In this document: positions 10,815-21,289 of the stretch, piece after piece
Layout: each line of letters starts with the position of its first letter
Position numbering within the stretch: position 1 is the first letter of the stretch
Assembly (NCBI RefSeq): GCF_041146395.1
Contig: NC_090989.1
Span: 123,131,501 to 123,195,500, forward strand
DNA: 64,000 bases
Origin: Eulemur rufifrons
Lineage: Eukaryota > Chordata > Mammalia > Primates > Lemuridae
Reading direction: 5' to 3'
Translations under genes and position numbers: made by a program
Notes under the pieces: generated by a model
Told to the model about the DNA's origin: nothing
The model's input: the letters and a program-made list of their open reading frames with translations, nothing else
Databases searched by the model: none

Positions 10815-13800
10815 AAAGCTAACTCACATTGGGGAGAATCGATGGCCCTTGGAACTACAGCATGAGATACCCACACTGGGGCCCTTTGAGGCCCATGCCC
10901 AGCTTTTGTGGTTTGCCTTTTCTTCCTCCTGGTAAATCTCTCCTGGATAGAACTCTTGATTTGGGTTTGAGTTCTGGGTTGGTTTTTTTTGGATTTTCTT
11001 GGGCAAGGGTTTTTTTCCCCCCTCTTGTTTGAAGAGAGGTCTTCTCCCTATTTGGGAGAGCTCTTGCTGGAGAGGGTTATTTTCCTGCTATTGACCTAGG
11101 CTGTGAGGTTTGGACCTTGAGGTTTGGGTGAGGGGATTTTTTTTCCCTTCATTTGGAGAAGGCTATTGTCCTTCCTGGTAAATGTGTATTTTATTTTCTC
11201 CACCTGCACTTGACTTTATTTGGCCTTTGTGTATTCAGCACTTGTGTTTAATTGGCCGTTGTGTATTGGGCATTAAACTAAATCACCTAGATAAATTTAG
11301 TTACGAATGAGCTCTTAAAGTTCAAAGGCATGCCAAGATATTTTCAGGGATGCCAGCTGATAATATGTTCAAACATTACAGGAATCATTCAGTCTGTTCT
11401 TCTGAAAACAAAACTAAAAGACCATGGCTATAATATCATATACTCCAAATAAGATATGCATATTTCATTGATATCTTGAGGCAAAGAGCACTCCCACCCA
11501 TTCATAATGCAAAGATCACCTCATTACAACACTGTCTCAAAGGCAGCTGAAACTTTTTTCTCTCCTGAGCTTTCCCCTCCCCTTCTTACAATTCCTCCTC
11601 TTCATCCTTCTCTAAGCAGCTATTCTGGAGTACTATTTCAGTAAAAACACTTAAAAACTGGCAGATGCAAAAAGAAAATCATTTTGAACCTCATTCTGTT
11701 TCCTAAAAGCAAAATATGAAATTCCCATGTATTAATAAATACCCCTCCCTATAGGAAAAGGAATAGCAACATTCTTATCTTCAAGGACAAAAAATTGAGT
11801 CCAAGAAAATGCTGCACAGACCTTGTTGGACTGACTCTTATCTTTTGGGCCTTGTCACGTAATTCAGTCCCATTTTTACAGTTAACTATTGTTTGTCCAA
11901 TCCAGTATATTGGTAACTGACTCAAACTGCTTTACCCAAAATTTGGTTCACAGCCTTTATAAGATTGCCTATTTTTAAAAATCTTAAAGTTTAGGCTTAT
12001 TCCACTTTGTGACAAAAAATTTCATCTCCAACTATCTTTTTATAAACCAGTGAGTTTATATGTTTTACTATCTTATGACTAAAATTCTAAAATAAAATCT
12101 ATAAGATCTTTATTTATGTGTATGTATATGTGATTAGATGTGTTTATGTGTATGTGCATGTGTATGTCATATGTATGTCTACATAATAAAATCTGATGTA
12201 GTCAGCCAGAAATCCCTTAAGAAATTCTATTCTGATTGGTTTAAATAATTGAGTGCTCATATAAAATATATAGTAATTAACCCAAAGGTGTTTTTTTAGT
12301 TGACAGGACTTAAGAAAATCATGGTAAATTATTGGCTTTAAAAATGTTGATAAAATAAAATTGGAAATGTCTTCAAAATTGTCAACATACATTTTTGCCT
12401 GGGTTTACTGGTTAATTTTGTATTTGTCTCTGCTAGATGTTTTAGGGTCATAAAGCTGTAAACCCAGCCTAAAACAAAATGATCTTTGTTTATACATTGT
12501 TAATAAATAAGATTAATTTAATATTGTTGATTTAATAACAACAGCTATATCTTCTGAATTATTGCCAAGATATCCATGTTTTTAACTTTAGGGTTTTTAC
12601 TTAGGTAAATACTTGATATTAAAGGCTATAAAATTGGTTAATTAAAAAAACTTAATGACCTGCTCTGTTTAATATCTTAATTTTCATAATCTAATTGTTA
12701 AAAAATAAATTAGGTAATTCTAAATGAAATAAACATTTATAAAAAAACTTTTCATATACTTAAAAATCTTAAAGTTATTTTATGTTGAATTAAATAATGA
12801 ATAATCATTAAATGTCTAGATCATATCCAAATAGGATTTTTAAGAAAAGAAACAAATTGCTAAATAAATACGTTTGTCTTTGGCTTCTTACATTTTTTAT
12901 AGAGAATAAATATATTTATTTCTATTAATCAAAGTATAAACTTAGGAAAAATATTTTATATAAAAAAATCTCATGTAATGAATTTCTGTCTTAAGATAAA
13001 ATAAGTGGTTGCCCCAAAATAAAAAAAAAATGTATAGGACTAATACTGGGAGTTTGGGAAAATGATAAAAGGTTTAAACAAGTTGAAAGAGATTTGTAAA
13101 TGATGGGCCTAATAAAGAAAGTTTTATGTATGATCACTTGGCTGGGATTGGAAAAAAATGTTTATGTGTTTTTCTAACAATTAAACATTGATGTCAGCGG
13201 TATACTGATACAGGACAAGAGTCTGGTTTCCTATATTTAAAACAACGAGGTTTTCTTGAAGTACTGATCTGTTTTTAATAAAATTAGTTTTGATTTTTAG
13301 TTCTAAAATCTGTTTCTTAAACAGCCATCTTCTTCCTGAAATCCATTTAATTTCCCTAGTTTCAGGTTACAAACACTGTCCTCTTCATTTAAAATGGTTA
13401 TTTAATTTCTTGAGGTAGAGTTTTGCTTTTGCAATTTCTCAAATTTGTATTTTAGAAGTTCAACTTTTGCTGTATCTCAGCACACATGATTTGCAGGTCA
13501 TAAATCATTGCTTTCAGCTTTTTCTCTGCCTGAGAAGGCCTGGGATCATAACTCTCTCCTTCAACTTTTGCGTCAGCTCCTGTAACTTTTTTCCTCATCT
13601 TAAACTCTGCTGTTATGGTCTTGCACTGAAATGTTTATCTTAAAGGCCTAGAAAAGCAATCTGCTTCTTCAGTATAACTTGATTCTTCACTCTTGGCTTT
13701 TCTTGATATGTCTAAATTGTTCCATGTAGCCAGGAAACTTTCCATGCTGTTACCAAGAGCCATGTATTTCCCTGTTTAAAATACTTATTTTCTTGTTTAC

Positions 13801-14034
13801 ATTCCTATGTGATATAGTGTATAATCACAACCTTGGACACATTCTTTCTGTGTTTAATTAAATCAAGTACTCTTCATTAGGTTTGACTTCCAGATTATCT
13901 AAACGAGCTTCTCATAAGGAGAAACAATTACACTGCAGAAGGTTTTTCTTTACCTTTTTGGTAGCTGGCCTAAGAAACAAAAATTTTGTGTTTTATCAAG
14001 ATAATTTTCTTTTAGATTTATTTATTAGATTTTT
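10815..14034 (+). mobile_element. Proviral internal region, first part (leader and degraded gag/pol zone)
   Basis: A T/G-rich leader to about 11300, then AT-rich sequence. Nothing here reads as an intact retroviral protein. A proline-codon-rich patch near 11565-11620 might be a gag relic, which is only a guess. The 82-codon minus frame at 12144-12392 is not gene-like. Confidence 0.55.
14023..14034. repeat. Alu target-site duplication (left)
   Basis: TATTAGATTTTT, repeated at 14376-14387. Confidence 0.9.
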
Positions 14035-14375
14035 CTTTTCTTTTTGAGACAGAGTCTCACTCTGTTGCCCGGGCTAGAGTGCCGTGGCGTCAGCCTAGCT
14101 CACAGCAACCTCAAACTCCTGGGCTCAAGCAATCCTCCTGCCTCAGCCTCCCTAGAAGCTGGGACTATAGGCATGTGCCACCATGCCTGGCTAATTTTTT
14201 TCTATATATATTTTTAGTTCTCCAGCTAATTTCTTTGTATTTTTAGTAGAGACGGGGTCTTGCTCTTGCTCAGGCTGGTCTCGAATTCTCAAGCGATCTC
14301 AAGGATCTCAAGCGATCCTCCTGCCTTGGCCTCCCAGAGTGCTAGGATTACAGGCGTGAGCCACCAAGCCCGGCC
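14035..14375 (-). mobile_element. Alu, antisense, strepsirrhine type, inside provirus
   Basis: Full dimeric Alu reading T-tail first and ending '...agcccggcc'. It has the TA-rich middle and 'gcgtcagcctagctcacagc' left arm I associate with lemur Alus. A short internal duplication ('tctcaagcgatc') occurs near 14285-14320. Flanked by a 12-bp duplication, so it was inserted by L1 machinery after the provirus. Confidence 0.95.
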
Positions 14376-15218
14376 TATTAGATTTTTTATTACTGAGAAA
14401 AACCAAGTTTTAAAAGGGTGATTTTTACATCCATGTAACTTCCTCTGTTGCTTTTGAAGTATTTTGATTGTCATTCATTAAATAAATGACTATTGTTTTA
14501 CAATGACCTATGATTCTATTTTGATCAAATGTTATGAGCCTTTTCATATTTGACAAACTACCCCCAAATTGTATTCTAATTTAAGTTTCTTTAATCTAAA
14601 ATTAATTTTGGAATTTTCCAGGTGGGCCTCTAGAAAGCCTTAAAAGATATATCTCTCATCTTATGGAGATATTAAGCAATTAGACTTATTTGATAAATTT
14701 TATAAAAACATTTCCAAATGATAAGTGATACCAAATCTTCTTTTAGTTACATTTATGGATATGTTGTGGACATAAATGTTTCAAAATTTATATAAATTCA
14801 TAGAAATCTAATATGTTATTAGTCATAATTCTGGTTGTTATCTTAAAATACTATATGTAATAGAAATAATTAAATTTCCTTGTTAACTGTAAACTTTCAT
14901 CAGATTTTTAACCATGGCTATTCTAAGTTTTTATCATCCACAGTTATTATTTTGAATTCTTCTCTAAAACATTTACAATCAGGTTCATGGAAAAGACTCC
15001 AATAAGCACTCGTAAGGATAGATTTCTGATAACTTTAAAGTCAATGGCTAAACAAAGTTTTCCAAAACTCTACTAAAAAACTGGCAGATCCATGAAACTA
15101 CTACTGGAGAGCAAGCAAAAGTTGTTTACTTGAGATTAAATAATTGATAATGTTTTTATGACTTTCATTTAAAACATTGCTGGTTCTTTACTTAAATGTT
15201 TTGTTTTCTAGATTTAAG
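14376..15218 (+). mobile_element. Proviral internal region, middle part
   Basis: AT-rich internal sequence between the two Alus. No viral domain readable. Confidence 0.5.
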
Positions 15219-15233
15219 GAAAGTTTCTTTCTT
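15219..15233. repeat. Alu target-site duplication (left)
   Basis: GAAAGTTTCTTTCTT, repeated exactly at 15567-15581. Confidence 0.95.
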
Positions 15234-15566
15234 TTTTTTTTTTTGAGACAGAGTCTCACTCTGTTGCCCAGGCTAGAGTGAGTGCCGTGGCGTCAGCCTA
15301 GCTCACAGCAACCTCAAACTCCTGGGCTCAAGTGATCCTCCTGTCTCAGCCTCCCGAGTAGCTGGGACTACAGGCATGCACCACCATGCCCGGCTAATTT
15401 TTTCTATATATATATTTTAGCTGTCCATATAATTTCTTTTATATTTTTAGTAGAGATGGGGTCTCGCTCTTGCTCAGGCTGGTCTCGAACTCCTGAGCTC
15501 AAACGATCCGCCCACCTCGGCCTCCCAGAGTGCTAGGATTACAGGCGTGAGCCACCGCGCCCAGCC
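15234..15566 (-). mobile_element. Alu, antisense, strepsirrhine type, inside provirus
   Basis: Full-length dimeric Alu, T-tail at the left and '...gccaccgcgcccagcc' at the right, with a perfect 15-bp duplication. CpG dinucleotides are better kept than in the 14035 copy, which suggests it is younger. Confidence 0.95.
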
Positions 15567-17040
15567 GAAAGTTTCTTTCTTAAGGTATCTATAATTTACA
15601 GCAATTTGTTAAAATATATTTTTGTAAACAAAAATATAATCATTTTTCTTCTTAATTTCTCCAAAATTTCAAAAACTACTTGTGAATATTCTCATGGCAA
15701 TATAGTTATTTACACAAGTCCAGTAAAAGTCTGATCTCTTTTTATAGCAAAATACAACTGAAAACATTGGTTATATTACCAAGGCTTTGATTAAAATGTC
15801 AAATTGAAAATACGTATAAAATGCCTGACTTCAAGGGTTCATATCCTTACAATGAAAAACTATCACTTCCTGGCAGGCCCAGGAACCTTAAGACTATAAG
15901 TAAACTCTAAAGTCTGCCTTGGTTTAGCTTCCTAGCCTCAAAAGGTTTTTAAATCTGAGATCCCTATATGATCTCTCTCTCTCTATATATATATATATAA
16001 AAATTTATGTTTCCAAAAAAAGCTATAATACACTTATTATTAGATTGTAGCTCTGTACATTGTTTTCTGAATTCTTCTAGGTTCCTCTGATTCAACTTTC
16101 TTCCATAAAATTATAAAAGGGGAACTACTGTGTTCCTAAAGCCCTATAAACTAAAACTAGATAACCTTTAAGGAGCAAGTCTCATACTTGATGTATGAGC
16201 CACACAGAAAGTTTACCAAACCACCTGATGCCATACCCAAAGACACTCAAACTGCAAACCAAGACACGGAGTTGACATTTTTCCTGTTACAAACAGATTT
16301 TCCTGAGACATTGGAGCAAGATTCCATATCATAATGAGACTCTTACAACCCTTAATGCTACCTTTTCATTTGGCAGGATAATACTGTAATTAAAATTTCA
16401 CAATCACTAACTGCTATAGGTAACTTGACAAAAACCCAATTTAAGAAGGAATCCTTTTAGCAACTTTGACAATATCCCTAACACAACTTTTTGTTCAAAT
16501 TGTACTGGTGGTCCCTTTTGTAAAGTTGGCATTCTCTACTTTAATTCAACCCCGTTATAAATTGCTACTCAGTGGCTGCAAGCCTCACCAGATATGTTTG
16601 GACTTTTTGATCTGCTTAGTTGGTTATCTTCAAAATTAGGATTATGGTTTAGAACTATTATTCAAACTGGATTCATTATATTTTTGCCAAGTATTTTTTG
16701 TATCATGATTTGTAAGCTGTGTTCTTACTGCCTGGCTAACTTTGTAAAGCCCACTCTCCTAACAGGATAATGTTAGTTCAATACCTCAGGATGACTGCTG
16801 ATGCTTATGGACTGATAAGACAGAACTCAGTTCTGGATTCCATATAAAACCACCCTAAAACATTTTTCCTTCTGGACTCTGTGTTACTTAAATGTGGCCT
16901 GAGTCCCTGCTATAGGCCCCCATACCTTTCCCCCAGTGTGGAACAGAGACAACTGGGACAGGTCCATATTGGCATTGAGGAACCATTAAGCTTAACTTCA
17001 AAATGGTTGATCAGTGATGCTTTCAGAGAAAGATCTTGAG
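15567..17040 (+). pseudogene. Proviral internal region, 3' part with env-like relic
   Basis: Internal sequence up to the polypurine tract. Between about 16560 and 16760 the plus strand can be read as a membrane-proximal segment, a hydrophobic stretch and a Cys-containing tail, the layout of a gammaretroviral Env transmembrane subunit. Stops and shifts lie upstream, so no protein could be made. A (CT)n(TA)n run lies at 15973-16000. The env assignment is an inference from composition and position just before the 3' LTR. Confidence 0.4.
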
Positions 17041-17053
17041 CAAAAGGGGGAAA
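17041..17053 (+). promoter_or_regulatory. Polypurine tract of provirus
   Basis: CAAAAGGGGGAAA just upstream of the 3' LTR, in the position and with the A/G pattern of retroviral plus-strand primers. Confidence 0.8.
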
Positions 17054-17055
17054 TG

Positions 17056-17508
17056 TGAAAGTTGTGCATAAGAATTGGGTCATTTTTGTCAATCTAACTA
17101 AAACTGAGTCAAGAAGCCAGGAGAAAAAAAAACACTCAAGGTACAAAATGTTGTTTCAAGAATATAATTCTCTGCAAGCCTGACTGCTGAAATTGCTCAT
17201 TGTAATCTGAAACCAGTTTTATCTATAGCTTCTGAGATAACTTGCTACAACTCTAGGACTAATTTTTTTCACTGCCATAGCTTACCAGTCAGAGCTTACC
17301 AGCTACCCAAACCCTTATTAGTGTCAATGAACCTTGAGCAACACATAACATTTCTCCTTTTTATAAAAATTCTAACCTTCTCTTTGTTCTTCAGACATAC
17401 TGAAGACCACCCAGTCTGTGTGTATGCCCTGAATTGCAATTATTTTTTCCCAAATAAAATGTTAAATTTAGAGATTCATCTCTATAGTTTTATTTTGACT
17501 TTGACACA
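17056..17508 (+). repeat. Proviral 3' LTR
   Basis: 453 bp, TGAAAG...ACACA. TATAAAA box near 17360 and an intact AATAAA at 17453-17458. Homologous over its full length to 10344-10794. Confidence 0.85.
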
Positions 17509-17512
17509 ATTA
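17509..17512. repeat. 4-bp target-site duplication, right copy (ATTA)
   Basis: Matches 10340-10343. Confidence 0.75.
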
Positions 17513-17671
17513 TATGAGATAGGTACTATTAGTAACCCTCATTTTACAAATGATAAAATTAAGGCCCAGAAAGATTAAGTTGCTTGTCTAAAGTCACAGG
17601 ACTAATAGATGAGAGCCAACATTTAAACTTTGGAAGTCTAGCTGTAGACCATGCTCTTAACCACTACACTT
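17513..17671 (-). mobile_element. MIR, antisense, right half
   Basis: 'tatgagataggtactatta', 'cattttacaaatgataaaatt' and 'catgctcttaaccactacac' follow reverse-complement MIR to its terminus. Continuous with 10283-10343. Confidence 0.85.
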
Positions 17672-17869
17672 GGGGAGTAGACAAGCAACAGTCTGGTTTA
17701 GTAGCGTTTGAGACATCAGTAACCTCAGTAAAGATGCTGAATGGCCATTGGATATGTGAGTCTGGGGTCTGGGAGAGAGATTGAGGCTATTGACATAAAT
17801 ATGATTATTCTGGACATATAGATAGTATATAAAGCCACAAGATTGTATGAAATCACCTAGAGAGTGTGT

Positions 17870-18066
17870 GCCAAAAAGGAAAAGCAACTTTTTACAAAGA
17901 GAAAATATATTATACCAGTAGTTGTCTGGTGTTGGCATGGTAACTGAAATCAGCTGTAAATGAGCAAGAGGGATCTTACTGGGGTGTGAGAAATGGTCTA
18001 AAACTGGATTGTGGTGATTGTTGCACAAGTCTGTAAATTTACTAAGAAAACATCAAAGCACACACT
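17870..18066 (+). mobile_element. L1M 3' end fragment
   Basis: 'ggattgtggtgattgttgcac' and 'tttactaagaaaacatcaaagc' resemble the L1M 3'UTR, like 1506-1866 but more diverged. Confidence 0.5.
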
Positions 18067-19092
18067 TTCTGTAGTGTTGTAGAAGCTGGGTGGAGAGTGT
18101 GTTTCAAGAAGGAAGTGATAAGTTGTTTTGAAAGCCCTGAGCGTTTGCTGAAGAAAGATGGGGACAGAAAAGTGACTGCTGGATTTGGCAAGAGGAAGTC
18201 ATTTGACTTTGCTGGGAGCAAGGCCTGTGGAGTGGTGGAGATGGAATTGGGAAATATCAGCTATGAGAGGGAGCTGAAGATTGGGAGATGGAGGGAGGAG
18301 ATTTGAAGTTGTGTGTGCATTTAAGTGTTAGCTTTGTATGACGATGCAATAAAGAGTACAGAGGAAAGTCCTTGAATAGGGAGAGGGATGGGATCCAGAA
18401 CACAATGGCATGACTCGCTTTAGAGAGGAAGTGGAAAATTCATCCCATTCATACGGGAGGAGGGAGGGGAGGATTAAGTGCTATTCTGAAGACCTTTATA
18501 TTCTCAGTGAAAAAATAAGCGATGCCACTTGAGGAAATGTGAGCAAGGAGGGTGGAGAATGTTTTAAAGGTTTCAGGACCAAGGGGTTGGGAAATTCATG
18601 TCCGACACAGTGGGAGAGTGAACATGTAATGGAAACATGGTGCAATTAGCAGGCAGTGATGAGGGCCCGCTTGAGGTCTCTGCTATAATGTTGCAACACT
18701 CCTTTATTTAGATCACTTTGTCTGTTTATCTTTTATCCAGCACAAGCTGATTAAGAGTACACTTTCAGTTTTTATTCCTCTTATTTCCCTTTCCTAATGG
18801 TAATAGTACTAGAAAAGTAATTTTAAATTATAGTTATGATATGGGTACATTTTAGTCCATTTCTGACTTTAAGGGAAATAATTCTAGAGTTTCACCATTA
18901 AATATGAAGCTAAATTTTTAATATACACATATCAATACAGGCACACTCACACCCACAGACTTTTAGAATTAAAAATATCCCTCTGTTCCTGCTGTAGGAG
19001 TCTCCTAAATATAAAAAAGTACATTGAATAGGTATTGAAATTTTTACAAATTTATTTTAACATCTATGGCAAGAATTATATGTTTTTGCTCC
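18067..19092. other. Unassigned, partly purine-rich
   Basis: 18100-18660 is G/A-rich with 'gaggaag/ggagat' phrasing common in very old dispersed repeats, but I cannot assign a family. 18700-19090 is AT-rich with nothing recognised. Confidence 0.35.
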
Positions 19093-19516
19093 TAAGAGAA
19101 GAAAAATAGCTCAGAGCGGTCTGAGCTATATGAGGTAGGCAAAACTTACCAGGCCTAGAAACACCTGAGAATGGGACTCCAGTCATGCCCCCCACACCCA
19201 CGACTGAGGGCAATTGTTTAAAGGCATTTTGTTCCTGACTACCTACCTCACCTATGACCTTCACTGCTCATGAAATTTATGTACAAAGAACAATGTACAG
19301 CCAGTCAATAGCTTATGTTACTTTAATGTAATTATTGGCATACGACTTAGGAACTGCCTCTTTTCCTTTAGAAACCTACTTATAACTGCTGCTAATTGGA
19401 GGATGTACTCGGGGAAACGTGGATCTATGCTTCTGGGCTGCAGTCCTCAAACTTGGCCGAAATAAACTTTCTACTTATTTATTGAGTTTGCCTCAGTGTT
19501 TTCCTTTAGGTTGCCA
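19093..19516 (+). mobile_element. Solo LTR, copy B (fuller member of the 9637 family)
   Basis: Has the same perfect stem-loop (19107-19128) as copy A, an extra ~130-bp block (about 19249-19352), 'gaaataaactttctac' as polyadenylation zone and an ending 'ttgcca'. ERV1-like. No internal sequence alongside. Confidence 0.65.
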
Positions 19517-19529
19517 TTCCTTTGATCTT

Positions 19530-20382
19530 TCAACATGTCGAATTTTAAAATTTCTTCAGTGAATCTCTCTTGATCATCTTTTTAAATGCATGGCTGGGTT
19601 CTATTTCCATTATTTTATTTTTGATTTTTAAGTAGTATTCTTAAAATATTGGTTTGTAGTTTTCTGTGTTATTATTTTCAGATTTTGGTGTCAAAGTTAT
19701 GCTGGCTTTGTAAAAACGGTTTGGGTGTCTTCCTTTTTTCTTTATGCTTTGCAACTACTTTATTAGCGCTGGAAATCTTTGTTCCTTGTAGGTGTGACAG
19801 AAGTTGATTGAAGTTCTCTGTGAAATTGCCTGGATTTGGTGTTTTATACAGGGTAGGTGTTTGACAACTTTCTCTGTTTTTTTGTGGTATTTGGTCTCCT
19901 TGACGCCATATTTTTTGCTGTCAGTTTTGGTAATATATATATTTGGTAATTTATATTAAAATAATCTGTTTCATCCAGATTTCTTATAATATTTTAAAAT
20001 TCCCTTTATATTTATGTATGTGTATTTTTTCTCACTTCTACAGTTATACATTTTTGTGCTCTCTTTAAAAAATTATATTAGCCAGTTAAGCTACCTATTT
20101 CATTGTTGTTTTTCTAAGATTCAATTCTTAGGTGTATTTATTAGTTGTCTCTCTGTTTCTTCTTTTTTTTCTAACTCATTGCTTTTCTGCTTTTATCTTT
20201 ATTTCTTTCACGTTTTTTCTTCTTGGTTTACATTTGCTTTCTTTTTCTGAAATGGTTTGATTTAAGAGCTTAACTCTTGCTTTGTTAATAATAAAAATGT
20301 TTAATGTTATGAATTTTCCTCATGGCTTTCAAAGTTTCCCAGTTTCTGAGGATTGCAATTTTGTCGCTGTTATTTTCTAAAT
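19530..20382 (-). mobile_element. Old L1 (or HAL1), antisense, ORF2 part, left of U13 insert
   Basis: Reads as reverse-complement L1 reverse-transcriptase region ('tatgctggctttgtaaaa', 'tgaaattgcctggatttggtg'). Strongly diverged. Interrupted at 20397-20496 by a retroposed snoRNA. Confidence 0.65.
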
Positions 20383-20396
20383 TATTTACAATTCTT
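20383..20396. repeat. Target-site duplication of U13 retrocopy (left)
   Basis: TATTTACAATTCTT, repeated exactly at 20497-20510. Confidence 0.9.
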
Positions 20397-20496
20397 TTTC
20401 TTTCACATCAGACAGATATTGTAACAAGGTTTGAGAGAGGCACATCTCACATGTGAGTGTGAAAACCCGATCATCCTTATGAACTACAAAAGGATC
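20397..20496 (-). pseudogene. SNORD13: Retroposed U13 snoRNA pseudogene
   Basis: The minus strand starts at 20496 with GATCCTTTTGTAGTTCAT, identical to the 5' end of U13 as I recall it. It then follows U13 through 'gtgagatgtgcc' and 'accttgttac'. The 3' portion is shortened: the 'cgacgtgggcacattaccc'-type segment is missing or collapsed, and 'tgtctga' remains. A short A-rich tail (plus-strand T/C run at 20397-20404) follows. Exact 14-bp flanking duplications show insertion by L1 machinery into the antisense L1. U13 is a C/D snoRNA linked to 18S rRNA acetylation. This copy lacks part of the sequence and any promoter, so it is a pseudogene. Confidence 0.85.
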
Positions 20497-20510
20497 TATT
20501 TACAATTCTT

Positions 20511-20860
20511 GATTTGAATTTTTTCTTGACCAAATTGAGAGAGAGCTTCAAAATTTTTTGGCTGTAGGGCACTTTGTTTTTTATTTTTATTAAATTTCAA
20601 AGATAAGCTAAAGTCTCATATTGTAATTTTATTTTTGCCTACTTATTGCATTTTTTGAAGTTGTTGTCTTATGGATTTAGATACTGTTATTTGCTGTATA
20701 AAAATTTATGATAATTAGATCTTCATTGTGGACTGTGCCATTTATTTTATAATGACTATCTTTATGTTTTTTTCTACGAAATTGGTAATTTTTCCCCAAT
20801 TATTATATAGTTAAGACTTTTCTTAATTTTATAATATATATTCTAATCTTCCTCCCATTT
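20511..20860 (-). mobile_element. Old L1 (or HAL1), antisense, right of U13 insert
   Basis: Continuation of the L1 ORF2 antisense sequence after the snoRNA insertion ('attgtggactgtgcc', 'tggtaatttttcccca'). Confidence 0.6.
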
Positions 20861-20898
20861 TGATCCTGTCCCTCATCAAAACAACCCACATCCTATAA

Positions 20899-21289
20899 TG
20901 CAATGGTTTCAATGTCCCCTTTAAAACTCATTTTGCAACTTAATCCCCAATATGGCAGTATTGAGAGGTGGGGCCTTTAAGAGGTGACTGAATGGATTAA
21001 TCCATTCACAGATTAACGGATTAATAGATTAATGGATTATCATAGGAGGTGGACTGGTGGCTTTATAAGAAGAAGAGACACCTGAGTCAGCATGTTAGCA
21101 TGCTCTGCCCTGTCGATGTGGTACTCTAAGGACTCTGAGAGTACCCACCAGCACGAAGGCTTTCACCAGATGCAGCCCCTTTACTTTGGACTTCTTATCC
21201 TCCAGAACTGTAAGAAATAAATTCTCTTTCTTTATAAGTTATCCAGTTTCAGGTATTCTATTATAAGCAACAAAAAATGGACTAAGACA
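20899..21289 (+). mobile_element. MaLR solo LTR (MST/MLT1 class), sense
   Basis: Starts TGCAATGGTTTCAA and ends GGACTAAGACA. Internal blocks include 'ccccaatatggcagta', 'ggtggggcctttaagaggtg', 'cctccagaactgtaagaaataaa' and 'tatccagtttcaggtattc'. About 390 bp, the usual MaLR length. It contains an unusual cluster of GGATTA sites (20994-21039). Confidence 0.85.

Larger units (their letters stand above)
10344..17508 (+). mobile_element. Endogenous retrovirus with both LTRs (ERV1-like), defective
   Basis: A 7165-bp proviral insertion with 5' LTR 10344-10794, primer-binding site from 10795, internal region, polypurine tract 17041-17053 and 3' LTR 17056-17508. Two Alus (14035-14375, 15234-15566) landed inside later. 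The interior is AT-rich and shows no gag, protease or pol open frame. Only a decayed env-like 3' region (about 16560-16760) is suggestive. It may be a long-decayed virus or a non-autonomous ERV1 of the MER4 sort. The LTRs differ at roughly one base in five by eye, so the insertion is old. Confidence 0.85.

Noticed and set aside
17657..18028. 123-codon minus open frame
   Set aside because: Crosses from a MIR end into an L1M fragment, so it is a chance reading.
9637..19516. The LTRs at 9637 and 19093 as the two ends of one large provirus
   Set aside because: Between them lie both halves of a MIR and a MER5-like element in normal genomic order, so they are independent solo LTRs.
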